64,000 nt of DNA from an uncultured Lachnospiraceae bacterium (GCA_949132985.1 CASCGD010000005.1:1-64000), one strand, 5' to 3'; positions 1-9,017 are shown, numbered from the stretch's first letter. The notes: generated by a model not told the origin, from the letters alone. Made by a program: numbers and translations.

Positions 1-180
1 ATAATTTCTTTTTTGTAAGTTCCATCAGCTTTAATATGCTTAAGCTCCATTTCCGAATTATATTCAGATTCTGCGCTGACATTTCATCCGGTGTTGCGTT
101 TGCATCTTCTCGAAATATAGTTCCGGAATTGCTGTAATCTCATTACTCTTTTCATTCACTGCTTTCTGACCCAGGCAAAA
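1..180 (-). pseudogene. ISAs1-family transposase remnant (internally deleted)
   Basis: Minus-strand translation gives LGQKAVNEKSNEITAIPEL (about 118-176) and then, in another frame, ATPDEMSAQNLNIIRKWSLSILKLMELTKKKL (about 1-97). Both resemble conserved ISAs1 transposase segments, with the middle missing. Confidence 0.65.
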
Positions 181-184
181 ACAG

Positions 185-365
185 TCTTCGCGCCTCTCGC
201 AATCTCATCCTTGTATTTAGCCTCAAATATAGTAAACCAGAGTTTTGCCTAATCCTTTCTCCAGATACCACCTCACGATGGACACCTTGGCTTCGGCTGT
301 ATCCTTCCCACTGAAGGACGGATTGAGAACTTTCACCCGTTAGAACGTGTGCCCACCGGACAGAC
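185..365 (-). mobile_element. Group II intron 5' fragment (domain I-like remnant)
   Basis: Minus strand GTGGGCACACGTTCTAACGGGTGAAAGTTCTC...ACAGCCGAAGCCAAGGTGTCCATCGTGAGGTGG resembles the 5' part of Clostridia group II introns. No RT ORF is present. Confidence 0.5.
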
Positions 366-367
366 AT

Positions 368-400
368 AAAAAAGAGACTTCCAACTAAGGAAGTCTCTGC
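368..400 (-). terminator. Rho-independent terminator after tRNA-Glu
   Basis: Minus strand AGAGACTTCC-TTAGTT-GGAAGTCTCTTTTTT. Confidence 0.85.
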
Positions 401-401
401 A

Positions 402-473
402 CAGTCCGTACGGGAATCGAACCCGTGTTTCCGCCGTGAGAGGGCGGCGTCTTAACCTCTTGACCAACGAACC
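402..473 (-). tRNA. tRNA-Glu (CTC anticodon)
   Basis: Cloverleaf: GGTTCGT acceptor, CCGCC-CTCTCAC-GGCGG anticodon arm, ACGGG-TTCGATT-CCCGT T arm. Confidence 0.93.
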
Positions 474-564
474 GTTTATTATACTACCACATGATTCGTG
501 AAAATGCAAGCCTTTTTTTAATAATTTATAATTTTTCGAAAAAAACTTCTCAACCGCATACTCT

Positions 565-1581
565 TCAGTCGTCATATCCGTTCGGATTATTCTTCTGCCA
601 TCTCCAGGAATCCGCGCACATCTCCTTAATACCGTACTGCGCTTCCCAGCCAAGCTCCCGTTTTGCCTTCGACGGATCACAATAGCAGGTGGCAATGTCT
701 CCGGGACGACGCTCCTTGATCACATAAGGAATTTTAACATCATTTGCAGCCTCAAAATTTTTCACTATATCCAGCACGCTATATCCGTGTCCGGTTCCCA
801 GATTATAGATGCAAAGTCCAGCTTTCTCCTCGATCTTTTTCAGCGCCCTTACATGGCCCATCGCAAGATCTACCACATGAATGTAATCCCGCACGCCGGT
901 TCCGTCCGGTGTGTCATAATCGTCACCGAACACTCCCAGCTGCTTTAGCTTGCCGACAGCAACCTGTGTGATGTAGGGCATGAGGTTGTTTGGAATCCCG
1001 TTGGGGTTCTCTCCCATTGTCCCGCTCTGATGCGCACCGATGGGATTAAAATAGCGCAGCAAAATCACATTCCACTCGGGATCTGCCTTCTGCATGTCGG
1101 ATAAAATCTGCTCCAGCATCGATTTTGTCCATCCATAGGGGTTTGTGCACTGTCCCTTCGGACATTCCTCGGTAATCGGTATCTGAGCCGGATCACCATA
1201 AACAGTGGCGGAAGATGAAAAGATAATGTTTTTACACCCATTCTGACGCATGACGTCCACCAGTGTCAACGTGCCGGCGATATTGTTCTCATAATATTCC
1301 CAGGGCTTTGACACCGACTCGCCCACTGCCTTTAAGCCTGCAAAATGAATACAGCCGTCAATACTTTCCTGCTCGAAGAGCTTTTGAAGAAACACGCGAT
1401 CCAGAATATCACCCTTATAAAAAGTCGGCTTTTTTCCGGTCAGCTTTTCCACGCGTTCCATGGATTTTTCGCTGGAGTTTGAAAGGTTGTCCAGCACAAC
1501 TACCTCGTATCCCGCGTTCAAAAGCTCCACACATGTATGACTTCCGATATAGCCCGCTCCGCCTGTCACTAAAATTGCCAT
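565..1581 (-). CDS. galE: UDP-glucose 4-epimerase
   Basis: [22 protein letters not shown]-terminus; [22 protein letters not shown]. Start trimmed from the ORF track to the Met after an RBS. Confidence 0.95.
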   Translation of the reverse strand: MAILVTGGAGYIGSHTCVELLNAGYEVVVLDNLSNSSEKSMERVEKLTGKKPTFYKGDILDRVFLQKLFEQESIDGCIHFAGLKAVGESVSKPWEYYENNIAGTLTLVDVMRQNGCKNIIFSSSATVYGDPAQIPITEECPKGQCTNPYGWTKSMLEQILSDMQKADPEWNVILLRYFNPIGAHQSGTMGENPNGIPNNLMPYITQVAVGKLKQLGVFGDDYDTPDGTGVRDYIHVVDLAMGHVRALKKIEEKAGLCIYNLGTGHGYSVLDIVKNFEAANDVKIPYVIKERRPGDIATCYCDPSKAKRELGWEAQYGIKEMCADSWRWQKNNPNGYDD

Positions 1582-1822
1582 AGTAGATCCCTCCTTTTTT
1601 AATGTATCATCGAAAGACATCTAAAAATGCTTCGCATTTTGCCTTCCTTCTCAATAAACATTTGATTCTTATATGAAACAGTGTACTCCTTTTTTTTGAA
1701 ATTACCAGAAAAAAATGTTTATGGAACATGGAAAAATGTTGCAAAGACGCGTATAATGGATTTAGAGCGATAAACCAAACATTTTCCCGGCAACGCCAAA
1801 TGCCATTGGGGCAGACTGTGAG

Positions 1823-2671
1823 GTGCCTGTCATGAATTATAAAAATTCCTATAAAGTTGAGAAAAAAGAACTGCTTTCCCTGTCCGTCTACAATGTCGGA
1901 TACCAGAAATGTGATGCACTCTATCAGTGGGGTCCGGGAATCCGGGATCACTTTCTGATTCACTATATCATTTCCGGCTGCGGCTATTACAGGCAAAAGG
2001 GAGCAACCTATGAGCTTCATGGGGGAGATGCCTTTCTGGTCTACCCCAATCAGGAAATCACCTATTACGCAGACAAATCCGATCCCTGGGAATACGCATG
2101 GGTAGGATTCAACGGCAGTGATGCTCTGGCGATTTTAAACGCCACTGATTTCACCAAAGAGTGCCCTTGTATCACCGCTACACCCTACGGCGAAAAAATC
2201 CGTCATCAGCTTTTATGCATTTACGAGGCGCGCGGAAACGAATTCGACCGGGCGGTGGAGATGGCGGGGAGACTGTACACGGCACTTGCACTGTTCATGC
2301 GCGGCGCAACAAAAAAAATACGCCAGACCTCCTACTGCGGCTATGTACAGAAAGCCATCGCATATATCTCCTCCAATTATTCCTACCCGATTACCGTTGC
2401 TGATATTGCAGATTACGTCGGTTTAAGCCGCAGCCATCTGTTTCGCTCCTTTGAAAAGGTAATGGAAAAATCACCGAAGGAATACCTGACGGATTTCCGC
2501 ATCCGGCAGGCCTGTAATCTGCTGGAAAAATCGGATCTGTCGGTAACCGCCATCGCAAATTCGGTGGGCTTTGAAAATAACCTGTATTTTTCAAAAGCAT
2601 TTCATAAGGAAAAGGGTGTTTCCCCCAAAAACTATCGAGCACATTTCGTAGGAAAAAAGGATGAGCCGTGA
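1823..2671 (+). CDS. AraC family transcriptional regulator
   Basis: C-terminal double HTH (VADIADYVGLSRSHLFRSFEKVMEKSPKEYL...AIANSVGFENNLYFSKAFHKEKGVSPKNYR) with N-terminal cupin-like AraC ligand domain. Confidence 0.93.
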   Translation: MPVMNYKNSYKVEKKELLSLSVYNVGYQKCDALYQWGPGIRDHFLIHYIISGCGYYRQKGATYELHGGDAFLVYPNQEITYYADKSDPWEYAWVGFNGSDALAILNATDFTKECPCITATPYGEKIRHQLLCIYEARGNEFDRAVEMAGRLYTALALFMRGATKKIRQTSYCGYVQKAIAYISSNYSYPITVADIADYVGLSRSHLFRSFEKVMEKSPKEYLTDFRIRQACNLLEKSDLSVTAIANSVGFENNLYFSKAFHKEKGVSPKNYRAHFVGKKDEP

Positions 2672-2850
2672 CTCTATACAGACGACATCAAATGTGGCTG
2701 TCGCACTAAGCAAAATATATATAAGGTATGGTACAGCTCCGTCAAGCCTGCAGCGCTGCTGAACAGCCAGGTATTTGACCCTCGCGGCATTCGTCAAATA
2801 TCCATGTAAACATGGCTATTTTCTCCATTGCTTGCAGAAATCAAACGTAC

Positions 2851-2897
2851 AAAAAAAGATGTATTCCCACTGCATTTTTCAGTGTGGAATACATCTT
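2851..2897 (-). terminator. Rho-independent terminator downstream of rplT
   Basis: Minus strand GAAGATGTATTCC-ACACTG-AAAAATG-CAGTG-GGAATACATCTTTTTTT. Confidence 0.85.
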
Positions 2898-2952
2898 CTG
2901 CCTGTCACATATTTGACCCTCAAAGAACAGATACACAAAAATCATGTGAATT

Positions 2953-3309
2953 TTATGCAAGCTTTGTCTTTGCAATCTCAGTCAGTGCGGCAAAGCCTTC
3001 TGCGTCATTGACTGCAAGATCTGCCAGCATCTTGCGGTTCATGTCCACGCCTGCCAGCTTTAATCCGTACATAAATTTGCTGTACGATAAGCCGTTCATG
3101 CGCGCCGCTGCGTTGATGCGGGCGATCCAAAGCTGACGGAACTGCCGTTTTCTCTGTTTACGTCCCGCATAGGAGCTTGCAAGCGCTCTCATCACGGACT
3201 GCTTTGCAATACGGTACTGCTTGGAACGCGCGCCCCTGTATCCCTTTGCCAGTTTTAAAACACGGTTATGTTTCTTTTTAGCGTTTAAGCCGCCTTTAAT
3301 TCTTGCCAT
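2953..3309 (-). CDS. rplT: 50S ribosomal protein L20
   Basis: [42 protein letters not shown]. Confidence 0.98.
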   Translation of the reverse strand: MARIKGGLNAKKKHNRVLKLAKGYRGARSKQYRIAKQSVMRALASSYAGRKQRKRQFRQLWIARINAAARMNGLSYSKFMYGLKLAGVDMNRKMLADLAVNDAEGFAALTEIAKTKLA

Positions 3310-3339
3310 TTCTTATTTCCTCCTTCTATGCACTTTTAA

Positions 3340-3420
3340 GGTTTCGCCCGTTCGCTCTGCTCTCGGGCATGTCGTCGGTAGGCATTCAAAAAAATGCTTC
3401 GCATTTTGCCTGCCTCCTAC
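3340..3420. repeat. Nested palindromic repeat A, copy 2
   Basis: GCCCG..CGGGCATGTCGTCGGTAGGCATTCAAAAAAATGCTTCGCATTTTGCCTGCCTCCTA; same consensus as copies near 1615, 5400, 56565 and 56655. Confidence 0.8.
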
Positions 3421-3614
3421 AGATAAGGTAAGATTTTCTTCATTGTCTTTACATTGGTCGCATCGGTAATTGCAGACTTTCTGAGATTTCTCTTACGCTT
3501 TGTCGATTTCTTGGTTAAGATATGGCTCTTATAAGCTTTGTTTCTCTTTAACTTTCCGCTTCCGGTTTTTGAAAAGCGCTTTGCAGCGGCTCTTTTTGTT
3601 TTGATCTTAGGCAT
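3417..3614 (-). CDS. rpmI: 50S ribosomal protein L35
   Basis: [37 protein letters not shown]. Confidence 0.98.
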   Translation of the reverse strand: MPKIKTKRAAAKRFSKTGSGKLKRNKAYKSHILTKKSTKRKRNLRKSAITDATNVKTMKKILPYL

Positions 3615-3640
3615 AATAAGTCCTCCTTTAAATGTTCTTC

Positions 3641-4138
3641 TTATTTTTTCTCTCCAAGCACCATTGCAAGGCTTCTTCCCTCCTGCTTCGGCGCTTTCTC
3701 TACAACTGCAATATCTGCCATCTGCTGTGCAATGTCGTCTAAAATATGACGGCTCTGCTGCATGTGTGCCATCTCTCTGCCTCTGAAGCGCAGGGTGATT
3801 TTCACCTTATTGCCCTTGCCGATAAATTTTCTGGCAGCGCTGATCTTTGTATTGAGATCATTGGAATCGATGTTCGGAGAAAGACGTACTTCCTTCAGCT
3901 CCACTGTCTTCTGCTTCTTGCGTGCGTCCTTTTCCTTACGCGCAAGCTCATAGCGGTACTTCCCGTAATCCACAATCTTACATACGGGAGGCTTCGCCGT
4001 AGGTGCAATTTTTACTAAATCCAATTCTGCCTCATCGGCCAGTCGCATTGCCTCTCTGATTGGCATCACTCCTAACTGATCTCCGTTTTCTCCAATCACA
4101 CGAACCTCTTTATCTCTGATCTGTCCGTTAATCATCAA
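3641..4138 (-). CDS. infC: Translation initiation factor IF-3
   Basis: [62 protein letters not shown]; possible non-ATG start slightly internal. Confidence 0.96.
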   Translation of the reverse strand: MMINGQIRDKEVRVIGENGDQLGVMPIREAMRLADEAELDLVKIAPTAKPPVCKIVDYGKYRYELARKEKDARKKQKTVELKEVRLSPNIDSNDLNTKISAARKFIGKGNKVKITLRFRGREMAHMQQSRHILDDIAQQMADIAVVEKAPKQEGRSLAMVLGEKK

Positions 4139-4209
4139 TTCACTAATGACACTACACCTCCATTTTTAATCTGATACTATGACTCATACTACAGCTCCAA
4201 CTACAGCAA

Positions 4210-4355
4210 CCCTCTTTTAATACCCGTAAGCCCCTGCGCAAAAAAAGTGGATGCGCATTGCATCCACTTACTTTATACATCCCAACTACAGTCCAACTGT
4301 GTAAAAAACCAAATTCATAACACACAAAACTGTCATTGAATACCTGTAAACCCGA
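4210..4355 (-). promoter_or_regulatory. L20-type ribosomal protein leader (attenuator) of infC-rpmI-rplT
   Basis: Two related motifs (GGGTTTACAGGTATTCAAT and GGGGCTTACGGGTATTAAAA) flank a terminator hairpin upstream of infC. Confidence 0.75.
4240..4270 (-). terminator. Leader terminator in infC 5' UTR
   Basis: Minus strand AAGTGGATGC-AATGC-GCATCCACTTTTTTT. Confidence 0.85.
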
Positions 4356-4413
4356 GTCACGCGATTGTGCTGAGGTGAGAGTGGATACTCTGCTTGCTGT
4401 TTTCAACTTATTC

Positions 4414-4442
4414 AATGTAACATATGCGGTGTGTTGCGTCAA
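4414..4442 (-). promoter_or_regulatory. SigA-type promoter for infC operon
   Basis: Minus strand TTGACG-N17-TACATT. Confidence 0.6.
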
Positions 4443-4501
4443 GACTTTTTTACAAATTATTGCCTGAATTATTTTAACTATTGCAACGGATCAGCAACCG
4501 T

Positions 4502-5353
4502 TCAACCCCACACATAAGCATAGTCGCTCCAGCCACCGTTTCCTTCAAGGTAACCTTCGCAAAAGCTTTTCTGCGGGTTTTTCATCCAGCCTTCTTTTCC
4601 CTCTGCCGTCTTAACGTACAGATAGGTGATACCTGTAAACAGCTGACCGGGCGTCTTAAATTTCAGCTTACAGACATAAAAAATATCGCCCTTTTTCACT
4701 GTAAACTTCTCAGATTTCGCACCGATGCTGTCGTAAGCCTTCAAAGGCATTGTCGCCCTGTATTTTTGCTTTCTCCACGAACTCGTCGTATTCAGCACAG
4801 ATTTCTTTTCTGCCTTGAGCTTTCCCGATGAGATCTTGTAAGCAGTCTTCACATAACCCTGCTGCAGCCAGGAATCGTAAAATTCCGAACTAAAGTAGAT
4901 CTTCCCGTCACCGGGCTGCTTTTCCATAACGGAGAGGCGGCCAGTACCCGCATCCTTACCGGAAAATGTAAACAGCTTTTTCAGTGCACCGCCTTTATAA
5001 CGGTAACCGCAGCCCTTCTCAAAACCATTACTCTCGCTCTGGAAGTGGATATAAAGCTCCTGGCTGGAATCACTCTTATTGATATCCAGCAACGAGATCT
5101 CCGCCGAAAGCGCATTATCATCCGACACGGATACAGCTTTTTTTCCGTTGACGTATATACTCACCGCATAGCCGTTGTACTCACCCATCTCCTTTCCAAC
5201 ACATTTGACTGTCTCTTTTGTACCGTTCCCATCCAGATCGATCTTGTAAGATTTGGACTCCTTCAGTGTCTTTGCCTGCGCCGTCTGCGGATTTAAGAGT
5301 ATCACCCCGCAAAAAACGCCAAGCGCAAGCATTCCTTTTTTAAACCATCTCAT
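4502..5353 (-). CDS. Secreted hypothetical protein (signal peptide, C-terminal SH3-like segment)
   Basis: MRWFKKGMLALGVFCGVILLNPQTAQAK signal peptide. Confidence 0.75.
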   Translation of the reverse strand: MRWFKKGMLALGVFCGVILLNPQTAQAKTLKESKSYKIDLDGNGTKETVKCVGKEMGEYNGYAVSIYVNGKKAVSVSDDNALSAEISLLDINKSDSSQELYIHFQSESNGFEKGCGYRYKGGALKKLFTFSGKDAGTGRLSVMEKQPGDGKIYFSSEFYDSWLQQGYVKTAYKISSGKLKAEKKSVLNTTSSWRKQKYRATMPLKAYDSIGAKSEKFTVKKGDIFYVCKLKFKTPGQLFTGITYLYVKTAEGKEGWMKNPQKSFCEGYLEGNGGWSDYAYVWG

Positions 5354-5384
5354 ATTTTTGTTCCTCCTTTCAATCGGTAACAAC

Positions 5385-5450
5385 ACGCGTTGCCTGCCAA
5401 AATCGTCGGAAGGCATTTAAAAAATGCTTCGCATTTTTCCTTCCTCCTTG
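5385..5450. repeat. Nested palindromic repeat A, copy 3
   Basis: TCGTCGGAAGGCATTTAAAAAATGCTTCGCATTTTTCCTTCCTCC. Confidence 0.7.
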
Positions 5451-5541
5451 ATAAGACTACAGTAGTTTATATCATACTACCATATTAGTATATAATTGTC
5501 AATATCTCGTTCCATATGAAACAAAGTCACGATTCAGACAG

Positions 5542-5631
5542 CAGTTTGGTCTTCGCGAAGCGGTCCTAAGCGCCAGTGGCACTTGTTTCGGACGAACCGG
5601 AGTGGAACGGAGACGTTTCATGTCCAAACTG
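5542..5631. repeat. ~90-bp intergenic inverted-repeat element (repeat B)
   Basis: CAGTTTGG...CCAAACTG ends with internal hairpins (AAGCGCCAGTGGCACTT). Confidence 0.5.
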
Positions 5632-5634
5632 CCC

Positions 5635-5661
5635 GTTACTGATCACGGAGTGAACCGTAAC
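5635..5661. repeat. Short palindromic repeat C, copy 1
   Basis: GTTACTGATCACGGAGTGAACCGTAAC; related to 27268-27294. Confidence 0.6.
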
Positions 5662-5759
5662 ACGATCATTTGAAGATTTCAAAAACAGTGAACAAACATA
5701 TTCGGCCTGCTGCGCTCCAAACAACGGCCTTTACCAAATATAAACATCCTCCTTTCGAT

Positions 5760-5794
5760 ACACAAAAAAAGGACTCCCATCAAGGGAGTCCCTG
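5760..5794 (-). terminator. Rho-independent terminator after second tRNA-Glu
   Basis: Minus strand GGGACTCCC-TTGAT-GGGAGTCCTTTTTTT. Confidence 0.85.
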
Positions 5795-5796
5795 CA

Positions 5797-5868
5797 CAGT
5801 CCGTACGGGAATCGAACCCGTGTTTCCGCCGTGAGAGGGCGGCGTCTTAACCGCTTGACCAACGAACC
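5797..5868 (-). tRNA. tRNA-Glu (CTC anticodon)
   Basis: Identical to tRNA at 402-473 except one D-loop base. Confidence 0.93.
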
Positions 5869-5941
5869 GTTTATTATACTACCATAAGCATCGACAAAAT
5901 GCAAGTAGTTTTTTAAATTTTTTTTATTTTTTTGATTATCT

Positions 5942-6559
5942 TTAGTCCCTGTCTTTTTCCGTAATGATAGACACAATCGTCTGGTAGTCTGCCCCCATTG
6001 GAATCATATAAGTGCCCGGCTGGATCAGGTTATCGTACCCACCCTTCGCAAGATATTTGTTGAAATTCTCCGCGTCATCGATCAGACCTGCCTTATAAAG
6101 CTTCTGAGATACAATATCCGAGTATTCGCCGCCTACAATTGACAGCTCCACCTCCTCGCTCACATCCACCGTCTGGCCCTTTTCGTCAGAGTCTTTCTCA
6201 TCCTTTTTTTCCTGTTCCTTTTTATCCTTGTCCTTTTTCCCGTCCTTCGTATCCGGCCTCTCCTCGTCACGCTGCTGCGCAGACACCGCTTGTGTATCCG
6301 AATCCTCTTGGCCGGAACCGCTGTCATTCCTCTCGCCTTGGGGCGTATTCATTGCCTCCGGTGACGCATCATCGTTGTTCACCAGTGTATCACGTCCTCC
6401 GGTCTCCTCCTGCATCACCATGCCAAGGGCTCTCGCCCGCTCACGGATCTCATCATCCGAGATCAAATCGTCTTTGTGCAGCATAAACGTGAGTGCCATC
6501 ACAACGGTTGTAATAATCAGTCCAATACCAATACCGCGCAGATAATACTTTAATTTCAC
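5942..6559 (-). CDS. Membrane-anchored protein with MltG/YceG-like C-terminal domain
   Basis: N-terminal TM (YYLRGIGIGLIITTVVMALTFML), charged linker, C-terminal YSDIVSQKLYKAGLIDDAENFNKYLAKGGYDNLIQPGTYMIPMG. Confidence 0.6.
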   Translation of the reverse strand: MKLKYYLRGIGIGLIITTVVMALTFMLHKDDLISDDEIRERARALGMVMQEETGGRDTLVNNDDASPEAMNTPQGERNDSGSGQEDSDTQAVSAQQRDEERPDTKDGKKDKDKKEQEKKDEKDSDEKGQTVDVSEEVELSIVGGEYSDIVSQKLYKAGLIDDAENFNKYLAKGGYDNLIQPGTYMIPMGADYQTIVSIITEKDRD

Positions 6560-7368
6560 AGACTCACTTCCCCTTTATACAACTCTACAATCAGTTTAAC
6601 CTCACCAAAACCAAGACCCATGGACCTGGCGATGTTCCGCAGATCCTCGCCTGCGGAAAAACGCTCCAGTACCTCGTCCCTGATGCTGTCTTTGCTCCGC
6701 TCCTGCCCCACTTCCTCCATTTTCCGGGCAGCCTGTCTTATCGTTGCCTCTGAGGCACTCTCTACCTGAATCGCCTTGTCAAATGCGGCCTCCAGATCCT
6801 GCTGCTCCTGCTGCGCATCCTGCTGCTTGGAACTCGTCACTGCAGTCGGCTCCTCCGGTCTAAACCGTGTCTCCTGTAAGGAAGGACGCGCATTTTGCAT
6901 CGTCTGATACTGGCGCTGCGCCAGCTTTGCCTCCGCCTGCTTTTGCAGTGCATCCTCCCTGAGCGCCTGACATTCCAGAAGCAGCCCGTTAAGCTGATTC
7001 ATGCACTCATTCAGCTCGTTATGCTTGTCTCCGAGCATACTGTAGAGAAACGTCACCTCGTTGTTTATTTTTTTCAGCTTTTCCATCACGGAATCCGAGT
7101 ACTCGCTGATCGCCATGATCTTTTCGTTGGAAACCTTTTCCATGGATCGCTGAACCTTGTCTACCGATAAATCCACCGTGTTGTCAACCATATCCGAGAT
7201 CTTTGCGCTGGCAACTCCCATCTCACGCTCCATGACGATGCGCAACTGGTCTTCACTCAGCTCCGCCACATGGGAAATCTCTGTAGGAGTCAGTCTTTCC
7301 GTGACAAAAAAACTGCCAAGTAAAAATACGACTCCAATCAATATCAATACAACCTCTACTGCTGTCAT
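6556..7368 (-). CDS. DUF6115-like flagellar-locus protein
   Basis: N-terminal TM, coiled coil, C-terminal ERFSAGEDLRNIARSMGLGFGEVKLIVELYK. Confidence 0.6.
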   Translation of the reverse strand: MTAVEVVLILIGVVFLLGSFFVTERLTPTEISHVAELSEDQLRIVMEREMGVASAKISDMVDNTVDLSVDKVQRSMEKVSNEKIMAISEYSDSVMEKLKKINNEVTFLYSMLGDKHNELNECMNQLNGLLLECQALREDALQKQAEAKLAQRQYQTMQNARPSLQETRFRPEEPTAVTSSKQQDAQQEQQDLEAAFDKAIQVESASEATIRQAARKMEEVGQERSKDSIRDEVLERFSAGEDLRNIARSMGLGFGEVKLIVELYKGEVSL

Positions 7369-7399
7369 TATTGTCCACCTGCTTACCTGTCAAGATTCA

Positions 7400-7561
7400 C
7401 TTAGGAACTGTTAAGAAATAACATTTAAATAGTGCGCAGGATTTTTCTTCGGAGTACAGCTCAAAAATCAGGAGCATAGCGGGCTATGTAACTGATTTTT
7501 GAGTGGTGCTATCGGAGAAAAAGACAAGCAATCTTAAAAGTTATTTTTGAACAGTTCCTTA
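7400..7561. mobile_element. MITE-like large palindrome
   Basis: ~80-bp imperfect inverted arms ending CTTAGGAACTGTT.../...AACAGTTCCTTAG, central CTCAAAAATCAG...CTGATTTTTGAG; no coding capacity. Confidence 0.7.
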
Positions 7562-7564
7562 GCC

Positions 7565-7930
7565 TCATACTGTTATGTCAAACCCTCTGGCTTCGCCTTT
7601 CACGCGGACCTGACCATCCCCCTTTTTCTCCTTCTCCTTTGCTTTCCGCTTCTTTTGGTCTCCCTGATACTTATTTTTTCCTTCCTCACGGGCATCAAAC
7701 CGATACTCCTCACGGTCAAGATTGTCCTTATGGATCACCTGCTTTGCCAAAGCCTGTTCCTGCTTTGTCACTGTCACAAGCGCCTGGTGCTGCTGGAGCA
7801 TCGGCTTTTGGTCCTCCGAATGTTTCACATTGGAAACATTCTGCTGGTTCTGCATCATTCCGTTAAAATCTACCGGACGAACTGACATAAAATCACCTCG
7901 ATTATATAAAACAATTACGATACGTTTCAT
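7565..7930 (-). CDS. Hypothetical protein of fla/che locus
   Basis: ORF in operon context; MSVRPVDFNGMMQNQQNVSNVKHSEDQKPMLQQHQ. Start may be at about 7888. Confidence 0.55.
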   Translation of the reverse strand: MKRIVIVLYNRGDFMSVRPVDFNGMMQNQQNVSNVKHSEDQKPMLQQHQALVTVTKQEQALAKQVIHKDNLDREEYRFDAREEGKNKYQGDQKKRKAKEKEKKGDGQVRVKGEARGFDITV

Positions 7931-7938
7931 CCGAACAG

Positions 7939-8706
7939 TTATACTTTATTTAATATGCCCATATAACTGCCCATTATCTTCTGCATTTTGGATAACGCTT
8001 TTGTATGCAGCTGCGACACACGCGACTCAGAGACAGACAGAACACGGCTGATCTCTTTTAAAGTCATCTCCTCGTAATAATAGAGCAAAATAACCCTGGA
8101 TTCCTTTTCCGTGAGCTGTTCCATCGCCTTCTCGAGCATTTCCTTTAACTCATTTTGCTCCACCAGCTCCTCTGGCTGTGCAAAATGGGAATTTCCCCGT
8201 GTCTCCATAACCGGTTCCGTTCCCTGCTCCACATACTCGTTCAGCGACACAACATTTGTAACCTTGAGCTGTGACTGCCAGGTGAGAAGCTCATCCTCGC
8301 TCAGTCCCAGCTCCGCCGCGATCTCATCATCGCCCGCCGTCTTTCCCGTACGCGTCTCGATGGCTTTGATAGCCTCGTCAATCTTTTTCTGCTTCTGGCG
8401 CACGGTGCGCGGAATCCAGTCCATCTTACGAATCTGATCCAAAATTGAACCGCGGATGCGCAAGGAGGCATACGTCTCAAACTTCACGTCCTTGGACATG
8501 TCAAACTTGTCAATGGCATCAATCAGACCGAAAATGCCGTAGCTCACCAAATCCTCATACTCTACATTATAACCCAGATACATATTGAGACGGCCCGCCA
8601 CAAGCTTTACAAGCGGAGCATATTCTATTATAATCTGTTCCCGCAGCTCCGGAGTCTGATGTCTTCGATAGTCCTCCCAGAGCCGGTCCTTTGATACCTC
8701 TTTCAT
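7939..8706 (-). CDS. fliA: Flagellar sigma factor FliA/SigD (sigma-28)
   Basis: KLVAGRLNMYLGYNVEYEDLVSYGIFGLIDAIDKFD...GSILDQIRKMDWIPRTVRQK...RVILLYYYEEMTLKEISRVLSVSESRVSQLHTKAL. Confidence 0.95.
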   Translation of the reverse strand: MKEVSKDRLWEDYRRHQTPELREQIIIEYAPLVKLVAGRLNMYLGYNVEYEDLVSYGIFGLIDAIDKFDMSKDVKFETYASLRIRGSILDQIRKMDWIPRTVRQKQKKIDEAIKAIETRTGKTAGDDEIAAELGLSEDELLTWQSQLKVTNVVSLNEYVEQGTEPVMETRGNSHFAQPEELVEQNELKEMLEKAMEQLTEKESRVILLYYYEEMTLKEISRVLSVSESRVSQLHTKALSKMQKIMGSYMGILNKV

Positions 8707-8717
8707 TTACCAGCACC

Positions 8718-8993
8718 TTATATATCCTGATAGTCTTCCTCGTCCAGCGGGAATTCATCAATCAGTCCCTGATCCATTTCCATACTCGCATACTCGGACA
8801 AAGGATCCTGCATGATTCGAAAACCCTTATCCAAAACAAGCTTCACAATACAGCCAAACAGATAAAATCCGATTAACACCAAAAGCAGTGTTTTTATAAA
8901 CATCCAAGAACTAAAATGCTGCTGAATCCCGACGACACACGTCACAAATCCCGCAGTAAGCATGATAATCGCAGGAATAGACCTTGTCTTCAT
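8718..8993 (-). CDS. Small membrane protein, hypothetical
   Basis: Two predicted TM helices; located between fliA and cheD. Confidence 0.6.
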   Translation of the reverse strand: MKTRSIPAIIMLTAGFVTCVVGIQQHFSSWMFIKTLLLVLIGFYLFGCIVKLVLDKGFRIMQDPLSEYASMEMDQGLIDEFPLDEEDYQDI

Positions 8994-9017
8994 AAAAGCC
9001 TCCTATGCATAGTCTCG

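Noticed and set aside
333-695. ORF 333..695 and ORF 5731..5976 sharing GSIINGSLVKRLRRRPLTAETRVRFPYGLCRD
   Set aside because: The shared peptide is a translation of the two tRNA-Glu genes; not protein-coding.
2765-2930. ATTTGACCCTC repeated at about 2773 and 2910, considered as a regulatory repeat
   Set aside because: Only two short copies near a terminator; too little to support a function.
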